A DNA stretch of 64,000 nucleotides, from positions 3,599,501-3,663,500 of the forward strand of contig NC_011898.1 of NCBI RefSeq assembly GCF_000022065.1, written 5' to 3'. Under the pieces are notes generated by a model, which saw only the letters and a list, made by a program, of their open reading frames with translations, was not told where the DNA came from and searched no databases. A program made the position numbers and the translations under genes. The DNA is from Ruminiclostridium cellulolyticum H10 (GTDB lineage: Bacteria; Bacillota; Clostridia; Acetivibrionales; DSM-1351). Positions 38,312-46,731 of this stretch are shown here, in pieces (within the stretch, counting starts at the first letter, position 1; each line of letters begins with the position of its first letter).

Positions 38312-39349
38312 TTATCTTCTATAATTTGTTCTTTTTTCAACAAGTGCACTATCTTCAATAGCTTCTATATTATCCAAAGCTCTACCTGTGCCAAGTGCTA
38401 CACAAGAGATAGAATCATCAGATATTATGACATTTATACCTGTCTTCTCGTGGAGCAGTTTATCCAGACCATAAATCAGGCTTCCTCCACCTGTCATAAC
38501 TATACCTCTATCACTAATATCAGCAGCAAGCTCAGGAGGTGTGCGTTCCAGAACTGAATGTACTGCTTCAACAATACTTGAAATAGGTTCTTCCAATGCC
38601 TCCATCATCTCAGTTGAGGAAATTGTGATTGTCTTTGGAAGTCCTGAAATCAGGTTTCTTCCTCTGATATCCATTGTAACCTCCTGGACTCTCGGATAAA
38701 CCGTACCGATGTTAATTTTCAACTCTTCAGCGGTTCTCTCACCTATCATAATGTTGTGCTTTTTACGCATATATCGCACTATAGCTTCATCAAATTTGTC
38801 TCCGGCTATTTTTATGGAAGTACTTACTACTGTACCTCCCAGTGATATTACAGCAATGTCCGTAGTACCCCCGCCCATATCGACAACCATGCTTCCACAC
38901 GCCTTTGCAATATCAATGCCTGCTCCTATCGCAGCAGCAATAGGCTCTTCTATCAGGTATGTCTTTCTTGCTCCGGCTTGCATGGATGCATCAATGACAG
39001 CTCGCTTTTCAACCTCTGTAACACCGCTTGGAACACAAACCATTATCCTTGGCTTGAAAAATCTTCTGCTCCCGGTAACCTTATTTATGAAATATTTAAG
39101 CATTCTTTCTGTTATGTCATAATCAGAAATTACACCCTCACGCAGAGGTCTGATTGCCACGATGTTTCCCGGTGTCCTTCCCAACATTCTCCTTGCCTCT
39201 TCACCTACCGCAAGTAATTTGTTGGTGTTCTTATCTATCGCTACAACTGCTGGCTCCCTTAAAACTATTCCCTTACCCTTAATGTATACAAGTACTGTGG
39301 CTGTGCCCAAATCAATACCGATGTCCTGTCCAAATCCCAAACGAAACAA
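38312..39349 (-). CDS. mbl: Rod shape protein of the MreB/Mbl family
   Basis: A 345-residue bacterial actin. ATP-binding motifs: DIGIDLGTATVLVYIKGKGI, MVVDMGGGTTDIAVISLGG and GIVMTGGGSLIYGLDKLL. It forms membrane filaments that guide cell-wall synthesis. Its neighbours (flhO and flhP type genes downstream, spoIIID 7 kb away) suggest Mbl rather than MreB, but sequence alone does not separate them. Confidence 0.9.
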   Translation of the reverse strand: MFRLGFGQDIGIDLGTATVLVYIKGKGIVLREPAVVAIDKNTNKLLAVGEEARRMLGRTPGNIVAIRPLREGVISDYDITERMLKYFINKVTGSRRFFKPRIMVCVPSGVTEVEKRAVIDASMQAGARKTYLIEEPIAAAIGAGIDIAKACGSMVVDMGGGTTDIAVISLGGTVVSTSIKIAGDKFDEAIVRYMRKKHNIMIGERTAEELKINIGTVYPRVQEVTMDIRGRNLISGLPKTITISSTEMMEALEEPISSIVEAVHSVLERTPPELAADISDRGIVMTGGGSLIYGLDKLLHEKTGINVIISDDSISCVALGTGRALDNIEAIEDSALVEKRTNYRR

Positions 39350-39524
39350 CTCCTTGATTCCTTTAATTTGATAATTTAACAGAAATTATAACTATTTATA
39401 AAGTACGATTTAAATTGTGTGCATATTAAGTCAAAATTATCTATTATTTATATTATCATATTAATATAATTATGCAATATTTTTGTAATTTTAAAAGGTT
39501 ACAAAATGGTAAATCCTTCATTAC

Positions 39525-40715
39525 CTATAATGCAACTTTTTCTAGTATGCCTCTTAGCTTCGCGATTGCAATTCCGTAATTACAAATTCTTACATTCTGT
39601 GCCTTAGCAGACTCTATACGTGAGAGTACATATTTCCTGTTAAACATGCAGCAGCCACACTGAATGACCAGTGAATATTTTGACAAATCTTTTGGAAAGT
39701 CGCTCCCGCTTACAATGTCAACAGTTAGACCTTTTCCTATCTTTTCCCTGAGAAGCCTTGGCAGCTGCACACGTCCGATATCCTCACTTAGAGGTGCATG
39801 GGTACAGGCTTCCGCTATCAGAACGGCTGAATTCTCAGTTAGTGCATCTATTGCTTCAGCACCTTTAATGTATGCAGAAATATCACCTTTATATTCTGCA
39901 AACAGAACGGAAAATGATGTCAACAGGCTTTCTTCAGGTTTTTTAGCATATACTTTGTCGAACACCTGTGAATCGGTAATTATTAATTTGGGAGGTCCTG
40001 ACATTGCCTTTAGTGCATTTTCAAGCTTGTCGGTAGTAACACTCATAACAATACATTTTAAATCCAGTAAATCTCTGATTACCTGCACCTGAGGCAGAAT
40101 CAGGCGTCCCTTTGGAGCTTGAATGTCCTGAGGCATGACCAACAAAACAAAATCTCCTTCATTTACAAGATGGGCGGTTATGCTGCTTACCTCAAAATCC
40201 TCCGGCACCGCTCTAATTAGCTCTTCTCTGACTTTATCAAGCCCTGTTTTTTCCTTTGCACTGATAATGATTGGCATCAGGCCCAGAGTTTCCTCCACCT
40301 GCTTTTTTATATCATCTGTATTATTAAGTATATCCGCTTTATTTATTATGGGAATAACGGGTATTTTACGTTTTTTTAGCTCATTCATCCATTCCTTTTC
40401 CATCGAAAGCTCGGTTTCAGAGAAAATTACAATGGCTATATCCGTTTTATCAATTACCTTTCGTGTTTTCTCTATTCTTAGTTCGCCTAAAGTGCCCACA
40501 TCATCAAAGCCTGCCGTATCAATAAACATAACAGGGCCTATAGGGTGCAGTTCCATAGCCTTGTATACGGGATCTGTAGTGGTTCCGGCAATTTCCGATA
40601 CCAGAGCAATGTCCTGTCCTGTTATTGTATTAATTAGTGAAGATTTTCCGCTGTTTCTTCTGCCGAATAGTGCAATGTGCAGCCTGTTTGCACCCGGTGT
40701 ATTTGTGAGACTCAT
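39525..40715 (-). CDS. hydF: [FeFe]-hydrogenase maturation GTPase HydF
   Basis: A 396-residue HydF, the scaffold GTPase on which the di-iron subcluster of the H-cluster is built. The N-terminal GTPase shows GRRNSGKSSLINTI, DTAGFDD and NKAD. The C-terminal iron-sulfur region has ACTHAPLSEDIGR and IQCGCCMFNRK (the CxHx(n)CxxC ligands). It lies 15 bases after hydG. Confidence 0.95.
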   Translation of the reverse strand: MSLTNTPGANRLHIALFGRRNSGKSSLINTITGQDIALVSEIAGTTTDPVYKAMELHPIGPVMFIDTAGFDDVGTLGELRIEKTRKVIDKTDIAIVIFSETELSMEKEWMNELKKRKIPVIPIINKADILNNTDDIKKQVEETLGLMPIIISAKEKTGLDKVREELIRAVPEDFEVSSITAHLVNEGDFVLLVMPQDIQAPKGRLILPQVQVIRDLLDLKCIVMSVTTDKLENALKAMSGPPKLIITDSQVFDKVYAKKPEESLLTSFSVLFAEYKGDISAYIKGAEAIDALTENSAVLIAEACTHAPLSEDIGRVQLPRLLREKIGKGLTVDIVSGSDFPKDLSKYSLVIQCGCCMFNRKYVLSRIESAKAQNVRICNYGIAIAKLRGILEKVAL

Positions 40716-40730
40716 TTTTATTCCTCCTAA

Positions 40731-42143
40731 TTAGAACCTGAAATCCCTCTTACCCTCATGGAGGTCACTTAAATGTTCTTTAACGATTCTTTTAACATCG
40801 CTGTTTTGCAGTAGCTCCACTTCTTTTTCTATCATTTTCTCACCTTTTGCTCTTGTATCTTCCGATGCATAGTCTTCCAGATATTCCTTTAATGTCATAA
40901 TTGCATTGGGATGACAAACCTGTGCAATTGCACCGCTTTTAACAAGTCTCATAAATCTGTCCCCTGTTCGACCTTCCCGGTAGCATGCTGTACAGAAGCT
41001 TGGAATATACCCCAATGTCAGGAGCCAGTTAACTACTTCGTCCATGGTTCTTGTATCGTTAACTTCGAACTGTGCAGAATTCTCTGCTTCTTTTTCTACA
41101 TAACCGCCCACACTTGTTGATGATCCTCCGCTAATTTGAGAAACACCCAATTTGAGACATTCCCCACGGGTCTTTTCTGATTCTCTTGTGGACATGATTA
41201 TACCTGTGTATGGTACCGCTATACGAAGTATAGCTACAATTTTTTCAAATATAGAGTCAGGTATTGCATTTGAATATTCTTTCAAATCCACATCATCAGC
41301 CGGCCTTATACGTGGTACACTGATTGTATGAGGCCCAACTCCCATTGCATCCTCCAAATGCTTTGCGTGCATGAGCAGACCTACAAAATCATACTTGTAA
41401 AGGTTCAGACCAAAGAGGACACCAAGTCCTACATCATCAATTCCACCCTCCATTGCTCTGTCCATGGCTTCAGTATGATAAGCATAATTGTGCTTAGGAC
41501 CCTTGGGGTGCAGGTACTCGTATGTGGGCTTATGGTAAGTTTCCTGAAACAGTATATATGTTCCTATTCCCGCATCTTTGAGTTTTTTGTAATTTTCAAT
41601 GGTTGTAGCGGCAATATTCACATTGACACGGCGGATTGCACCGTTCTTATGCTTTATTCCGTAAATTGTTTTTATACTTTCCAATACATATTCTATAGGA
41701 CAGTTCTCCGGGTCCTCTCCCGTTTCAAGGGCAAGTCGTTTGTGACCCATATCCTGCAAGGCCATAACCTCCCTGACTATATCCTCCTGTGACAGCTGTT
41801 TTCTTGAAATATGCTTGTTGGAACCATGGTAAGGGCAGTATCTGCACTCATTTACACAGTAGTTCGAAAGATAAAGAGGTGCAAACATTACTATCCTGTT
41901 TCCATAGAATTTCTTTTTAATATGCTCTGCAAGACCGAACACTTTTTCTTTAACCTCGTCAAGCTCACATTCCAATAATACTGCTGCTTCCCTATAGCTT
42001 AATCCTTTGTACTCAGCTGCCTTTTTAAGAATATCTTCTATCAGTGACATATTCTCCTTGTTCCTACGGGCATACTCCAACGTTTCTAATATCTCCTCGT
42101 CGTTAATAAAGTCTTCAGCCTTTTTTGATTTACTGTTATACAT
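40731..42143 (-). CDS. hydG: [FeFe]-hydrogenase maturase HydG (radical SAM)
   Basis: A 470-residue radical SAM tyrosine lyase that makes the CO and cyanide ligands of the H-cluster. The radical SAM cluster motif is YCVNECRYCPYHG (CxxxCxxC); later LALETGEDPENCP and the C-terminal cluster motif CTACYREGRTGDRFM are present. It is in an operon with the upstream TM1266-like regulator and downstream hydF. HydE is not in this window. Confidence 0.96.
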   Translation of the reverse strand: MYNSKSKKAEDFINDEEILETLEYARRNKENMSLIEDILKKAAEYKGLSYREAAVLLECELDEVKEKVFGLAEHIKKKFYGNRIVMFAPLYLSNYCVNECRYCPYHGSNKHISRKQLSQEDIVREVMALQDMGHKRLALETGEDPENCPIEYVLESIKTIYGIKHKNGAIRRVNVNIAATTIENYKKLKDAGIGTYILFQETYHKPTYEYLHPKGPKHNYAYHTEAMDRAMEGGIDDVGLGVLFGLNLYKYDFVGLLMHAKHLEDAMGVGPHTISVPRIRPADDVDLKEYSNAIPDSIFEKIVAILRIAVPYTGIIMSTRESEKTRGECLKLGVSQISGGSSTSVGGYVEKEAENSAQFEVNDTRTMDEVVNWLLTLGYIPSFCTACYREGRTGDRFMRLVKSGAIAQVCHPNAIMTLKEYLEDYASEDTRAKGEKMIEKEVELLQNSDVKRIVKEHLSDLHEGKRDFRF

Positions 42144-42202
42144 TTTAATTCCTCCACCAAAACAGATTTTAATCTGACTTTATAAGGATGTTATAATTGG
42201 AT

Positions 42203-42448
42203 TTATATTTTCGAATAAACGGTCTTTATATTGACTCCCCTTAACATTCCTAATCTTCCGGAAAGCGAGCTGATGACATCGTTTGGGGCATCAACAACCA
42301 CACTTATAATGGAGACATCCTTTTCACGGTACGGAATACCCATTCTCCCTACTATAAATTTACCAAATTCATGCAGTATCAGGTTTATCTTTTCTGCTGA
42401 CGACAAGTCATCAACTATAATTCCTATCAGAGCAATCCTTGTCTCCAT
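42203..42448 (-). CDS. Hydrogenase-system regulator, TM1266 type
   Basis: An 81-residue ACT-like protein (METRIALIGIIVDDLSSAEK, then GRMGIPYREKDVSIISVVVDA and GRLGMLRGVNIKTVYSK). It matches the small 'iron-only hydrogenase system regulator' family found with hydE/F/G. It is the first gene of the hydG-hydF operon and has a structured leader with a terminator upstream. Confidence 0.87.
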   Translation of the reverse strand: METRIALIGIIVDDLSSAEKINLILHEFGKFIVGRMGIPYREKDVSIISVVVDAPNDVISSLSGRLGMLRGVNIKTVYSKI

Positions 42449-42477
42449 TTGGCCGCCTCCTTATACATAAAATAAAA

Positions 42478-42600
42478 CCCCGGATGCATTTACAGGCACG
42501 GGGTTTTTCATACTCCACCTTATAGCACCGCCTTACCACTTGGGACTTACCCTCGTGCATTCAGAACGATTATTTAAATAATCCTTCACTCTTAGCATAA
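42478..42600 (-). promoter_or_regulatory. Structured leader with overlapping terminator upstream of the hyd operon
   Basis: On the minus strand, upstream of the regulator gene, GCACGAGGG (42550-42558) can pair with CCCCGTGC (42496-42503), closing an aptamer-like region of about 45 bases. The same CCCCG also forms the 5' arm of a terminator hairpin with CGGGG (42478-42482), followed by a T-rich stretch. The two pairings exclude each other, as in a riboswitch or attenuator. The family is not recognised. A palindrome GATTATTTAAATAATC lies just upstream. Confidence 0.5.
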
Positions 42601-42770
42601 AACTTTGAGTTCAGATACTTTGATAATATTTTAACATATTCCTTCAACATCTTCAAGCAAATATGCCTTTAAACTGTACATATTAGTTAAACTACCGTTA
42701 AAATACATATTGCAAAACGGTTTCAACACAACTAAAATATATTTAACCCACAACTTACGGAGGAAATTAT

Positions 42771-43163
42771 ATGAATTGGTTTAGGAAATTTATGATTGGA
42801 AGATATGGACCCGATCATTTGTCCGCAGGGCTTCTTTTTTTATCTCTGCTTATTTCATTAATAGGTATGTTTGTACCGATTAAATGGTTTGGCTATCTAT
42901 CTTATATCCCGCTACTGTTATGCTTTTACAGACTTTTTTCGAAAAATATTTATGGCAGAAGGGCAGAAAATAACAAATTCTTAAAGCTCTGGAATCCGAT
43001 TGCCGCCTGGTTTTTGAAAAAGAAAACCCGTATAGGAGATTCTAAAACCCATAGGTATTACAAATGTCCTAAATGCCAACAGGAAGTTCGTGTTCCCAAG
43101 GGTAAAGGTAAAATCCAGATAACCTGTCCAAAGTGCAAGGCAGAGTTTATACGCAAATCCTGA
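42771..43163 (+). CDS. Membrane protein with C-terminal zinc ribbon
   Basis: A 130-residue protein with two predicted membrane helices (LSAGLLFLSLLISLIGMFV and WFGYLSYIPLLLCFYRLF) and a C-terminal Cys4 zinc ribbon (YKCPKCQQEVRVPKGKGKIQ, CPKCKAEF). It is widespread in Clostridia with unknown function. A strong GGAGG precedes the ATG. Confidence 0.8.
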   Translation: MNWFRKFMIGRYGPDHLSAGLLFLSLLISLIGMFVPIKWFGYLSYIPLLLCFYRLFSKNIYGRRAENNKFLKLWNPIAAWFLKKKTRIGDSKTHRYYKCPKCQQEVRVPKGKGKIQITCPKCKAEFIRKS

Positions 43164-43198
43164 TTAATTATTAACTTGGTCAAAACCTAAAAAGTCCA

Positions 43199-43366
43199 TT
43201 ACTTACTTCCTTTTATCAGCTTACTAGGATTGACCTTTTTCCGTTTACAGTACGGAAGGTATTTTGAGTTTTCCTTATGGTATTTTAAGCACTCAGCACA
43301 TTTACCGTGACGTATACATGATTTCTTTTTACAGTTGCATTCTTTGAGGCCGTTCTCAAGAATCAT
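43199..43366 (-). CDS. Small Cys-rich protein
   Basis: A 55-codon frame with AGGAGGAG before the ATG. The core is ECNCKKKSCIRHGKCAECLK followed by YHKENSKYLPYCKRKK. This CxCxxxxCxxHGxCxxC pattern with a later cysteine recurs in short clostridial proteins and suggests metal binding. The role is unknown. Confidence 0.7.
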   Translation of the reverse strand: MILENGLKECNCKKKSCIRHGKCAECLKYHKENSKYLPYCKRKKVNPSKLIKGSK

Positions 43367-43403
43367 CTTCAATCTCCTCCTATTTATTTTATTTTAAATC
43401 GAT

Positions 43404-43432
43404 AAAAAAGCCGGGTTACCCCAGGCTTTTTT
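43404..43432. terminator. Terminator hairpin
   Basis: AAAAAAGCC and GGCTTTTTT arms with a GGGTTACCC core; symmetric A/T tracts allow use in both directions between the small Cys-rich gene and its neighbours. Confidence 0.65.
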
Positions 43433-43712
43433 GTGTATTTAATTTTTCAGAAAGATCTCATAACAGCTTCCTTCAGAAAAACAATTTTTCAATAGTTTAT
43501 TAAATTGCCTTTTATATAATGCTTTCTTCTCTCACACTGAGAAGCCTGCCCCGTTTTAACTAATAAAAGGTTACATCACTAGATTTTAAAGACTATAAAG
43601 TATATGAACTAAAAGTATTTCTACGCCTACAGCAATCAGTAGGAACTCCATAAGATGAATAAATAATTTATTGGTAATAAAATATTTTATTCATAAAGCA
43701 ATAGCTTCACAG

Positions 43713-44915
43713 CTATTTCTCCCTTTTCTTTCTTCCGAAAATCTTTTGATATCCATTATAAATTTGGACTGATTGTTTGGACATCACCGGACCGGCTATC
43801 GCTAAAATAAGCACATATAACACCGCAAAAGATTGTATGACAGGCATAAGCCCTCCGGCTTTGCCTATGTTTGCCATGATTATTGAAAATTCACCTCTAG
43901 ATGCCAATGTAAGACCAATATTTGCTCTGGCAGAGCCAGTAATCCCTGCTATATGCCCCGCTATTAAACCTGAAACGATATTGCCTACAACCGTAAGCAA
44001 CGCTGCAACAACTGCTAACCAAACTGCACCGCCCAGCGACATCGGGTCAATGGTTAATCCGAAACTGAAGAAAAAAACGGCTCCGAAAAAATCCTTGAAA
44101 GGAAGAATGTTTTGCTCTATTCTTTTTGCATGTACAGACTCTGCAAATACTAGTCCGACCAGTAATGCCCCTATAGACTCGGCAACATGCAGAGACTCGG
44201 AAAATCCCGCAAACAGGAACAGAAGTGCCATTACTATCAACAGGAACAACTCCGTGGACTGAATATTCAGAAGTTTGTCCAGATATTTGATTAATCTCTT
44301 TCCTACAAACAGCATGAATAGTATAAAAAATAAAGCTGTGGCCGCAGTAAAGATAATTCCCCATACAGACTTTGATCCACTTAAAAGTAATCCTGATAAT
44401 ATGGAAATATGTATGGCAATGAACAAATCATCAAACATGATCATTCCCATAATTATTTCAGTTTCCCGATTAGCAGTTCGTTTAAGGTCCATTAGCACCT
44501 TTGCAACGATCGCTGTTGAGGAACTGGTCATAATACCACATATTACCAGAGTTTCATTTATCGGAAGACCTCCGATCCAGCCTATCATCAAACCGGTGAA
44601 AAAGTTGATTGCTATATAGCATAAACCACCCGTCAATATTGATTTCCCTGATTTTACAAACCTTGAGACAGAAAACTCCATGCCTAGACTAAAAAGAAGG
44701 AAAAGCATACCCAAGCGGCCCATAAACTCAATAAATGTGGAGCTTTCAATAAATCTTAAATCAAATATACCAAAATGCGGTGCATGCGGTCCCACAGCCA
44801 TCCCGATCAGAATATAAAACGGAATGACTGAGAAACGGAGCTTTTTTGATATCAGCCCCACTATGGCTATTAATGCAACCGCCAAACCAATCTCGAAAAT
44901 TAAATTGCCCATCAT
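43713..44915 (-). CDS. khtU: CPA2-type K+(Na+)/H+ antiporter, KhtU-like
   Basis: A 400-residue membrane antiporter with about 12 helices (for example AVALIAIVGLISKKLRFSVI, GRLGMLFLLFSLGMEFSVSR). The CPA2 ion-site region is FFFSFGLTIDPMSLGG and LTLASRGEFSIIMANIG. With the TrkA-C type subunit encoded immediately upstream (one-base overlap) it matches the B. subtilis KhtTU potassium efflux system. Confidence 0.9.
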   Translation of the reverse strand: MMGNLIFEIGLAVALIAIVGLISKKLRFSVIPFYILIGMAVGPHAPHFGIFDLRFIESSTFIEFMGRLGMLFLLFSLGMEFSVSRFVKSGKSILTGGLCYIAINFFTGLMIGWIGGLPINETLVICGIMTSSSTAIVAKVLMDLKRTANRETEIIMGMIMFDDLFIAIHISILSGLLLSGSKSVWGIIFTAATALFFILFMLFVGKRLIKYLDKLLNIQSTELFLLIVMALLFLFAGFSESLHVAESIGALLVGLVFAESVHAKRIEQNILPFKDFFGAVFFFSFGLTIDPMSLGGAVWLAVVAALLTVVGNIVSGLIAGHIAGITGSARANIGLTLASRGEFSIIMANIGKAGGLMPVIQSFAVLYVLILAIAGPVMSKQSVQIYNGYQKIFGRKKREK

Positions 44916-45403
44916 TACCTTCCATCTCTAATATAATTTTTGAATGTATTCAAATTCTTTCTTTCCCCCGTAACAATTAATGTGGAATTAGGCTTGAACT
45001 GATAGTCAGGTCTGGGATTGATATTCTTTTCACGATTTTTTTCAACCACTGCAAGTATGGTGACTCCGGTAGCCTGTCGTATATTCATTTCCTCTATGGT
45101 TTTCCCAATACAGGCAGAACCTTCCTCTACCCTATACCACTCAATAACAAGACCACCTATTACTACCTCTACATTATCCATTGACTTGGGACTATATGCC
45201 ATTCCCCCAATAATACTTGCCAGCAGCCTTGCTTCGGTATCCTCAAGGCTGATCACGGATACACTGTCATCTTCTCCATTACAAAAATGGTACAGCTCCC
45301 GGCGTCCATCGTCGTGAACAATAACTACAATTTTATCGCCACCGCCGATTTCTATTTCAAATTTCCTTCCGATTCCCGGTAAATCAATTTCTCTGACTAT
45401 CAC
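44915..45403 (-). CDS. khtT: Antiporter regulatory subunit, KhtT-like
   Basis: A 162-residue cytoplasmic protein. N-terminal domain REIDLPGIGRKFEIEI, GDKIVVIVHDDGRRELYHF and IIGGMAYSPKS; C-terminal TrkA-C (RCK-C) domain with GKTIEEMNIRQATGVTILAV and LIVTGERKNLN. In B. subtilis KhtT the RCK-C domain binds c-di-AMP and controls KhtU; the same is inferred here. Confidence 0.9.
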   Translation of the reverse strand: MIVREIDLPGIGRKFEIEIGGGDKIVVIVHDDGRRELYHFCNGEDDSVSVISLEDTEARLLASIIGGMAYSPKSMDNVEVVIGGLVIEWYRVEEGSACIGKTIEEMNIRQATGVTILAVVEKNREKNINPRPDYQFKPNSTLIVTGERKNLNTFKNYIRDGR

Positions 45404-46498
45404 AGTATTCCCTCCGAAATTCTCACTCTTTTTGTACGTCTGCCAAAACCTCTTCTTAGGCGGCAGTCTGCTATACGTGAATATAATGTATTCTTTCCTA
45501 TCTTACATATACTATGCAAACTAATTCTAATAAACAACTCTGATTCCTTCTATTTCAGCATTGCTACCTGTAAACTTTGTGCACCTCCTCACCTCTTTTA
45601 AGACCTTTATTAGAAATTGTGACAGGGTTTTCACTCCTAGTGTATGACTCTTTTCTTCCTGTAGGGTTTTTTATAAATTTTTAAACTACTCATAAGGGTA
45701 AGTCACAAAAACCCATGGCTTTTTAGTAAAAGCCGTATGGCTGAATATAATTGCAATATAGTACAAATCAAATGGTCTTTTCATGCCAATCTCAATTGAT
45801 TATAAGACTGGTAGACCTCGAAAATTCCGCCGAATTTTCATCGCTGCTTATTCAGTTGTTATCTTGTTGCTTCTTAACATAAAACTTATAAAAATGACAA
45901 TCAAACGACAATCAAACGGCAATCAAAATATGCATCACCATTTTTTAAAGATAAGAATCAGATATTATTTATCTTTTTTATTTTAGCTTACTTATACACA
46001 ATTTTCAATATATTATTTCAAATTTCAAATTTAATATTAATTATCTATTATTATCACAATAAATCAACGTTTATTTCACTAAATCTATTTTTACATTAGT
46101 TGTAAATTAGAAAGGCATATTTCGATTGTTCTATAAACCATGCATTTATTCACACAAACCATCAATATTCTTTATTTCTTCTAACTCTAAGTTTGATTTA
46201 GTGGTACTGTACAAAGTCGGATTGCAAAAATAAGCGTAACTGCATAATTTGTATAATTTGAAAGCTGCCATCGTAATACGAACTGCTTAAAGAAAAATCA
46301 TTAACATGTTGAAGGTGAAAATGTCAACTTCTTATTATTTGACTAAATTTTGCAGCTATCATTCATAAGCCCTTCCACAAAGGCATATATATACACTGTA
46401 GACGATGCCATACAGCTTTTTAGCGAGTTTTAACTTGCTTAAAGGATAATATATCTACGTTGCAGTGAATAATGCCTTATCAAAAGGGGGGTATATGG
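45404..46498. other. Long intergenic region before spoIIID
   Basis: About 1.1 kb without a convincing gene. It holds the upstream regions of khtT and spoIIID. An open frame of 67 codons at 45783-45986 (plus) has a basic and hydrophobic composition but no ribosome-binding site or homology and was not called. The khtT-proximal 300 bases are conserved-looking in places (GAGGTGAGGAGGTG near 45590) but match no RNA family I know. Confidence 0.4.
46387..46416 (+). promoter_or_regulatory. Possible sigma-E promoter of spoIIID
   Basis: CATACAGC at 46409-46416 resembles the sigma-E -10 element (CATACAMT), with an AT-rich ATATATA box 15 bases upstream at 46387-46393. SpoIIID is sigma-E dependent in B. 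subtilis. The -35 match is weak. Confidence 0.4.
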
Positions 46499-46639
46499 TT
46501 GAAGGAGTACATAGAAGAACGGGTCTTAGAACTCGCAAATTATATCATCGACAAAAGGACAACAGTACGATACGCCGCTAAAAAGTTTGGAATAAGCAAG
46601 AGCACCGTCCACAAGGACGTAACAAAATGGAACGGCTAA
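46499..46639 (+). pseudogene. spoIIID: 5' part of spoIIID, interrupted by the mobile element
   Basis: Reading from TTG at 46499, eight bases after a GGGGGG ribosome-binding site, the frame encodes KEYIEERVLELANYIIDKRT then TVRYAAKKFGISKSTVHKDVT. This is the N-terminal half of SpoIIID, including the helix-turn-helix. After codon 42 homology stops abruptly and the frame ends KWNG-stop. Normal SpoIIID has about 80-90 residues: the missing part contains ERLPxINPxLA and the basic RHxRGGEATxxKYK tail needed for DNA binding. A serine recombinase gene begins 93 bases downstream. The 3' half is expected at the other end of the element, beyond the window. Confidence 0.85.
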
Positions 46640-46731
46640 CTACTTATAATTCAAATGTATTATATCATATTTTTGACATAGTAAAAGGAATATAAACAAT
46701 ATATATTCCCTTTGATGTATTTGCATATATT

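Noticed and set aside
45420-45700. Possible c-di-AMP (ydaO-type) riboswitch upstream of khtTU
   Set aside because: KhtTU systems can be linked to c-di-AMP, but I could not find the conserved ydaO core motifs here.
45783-45986. 67-codon plus-strand open frame between khtT and spoIIID
   Set aside because: No ribosome-binding site, no homology, skewed Lys/Ile composition as expected from AT-rich non-coding DNA.
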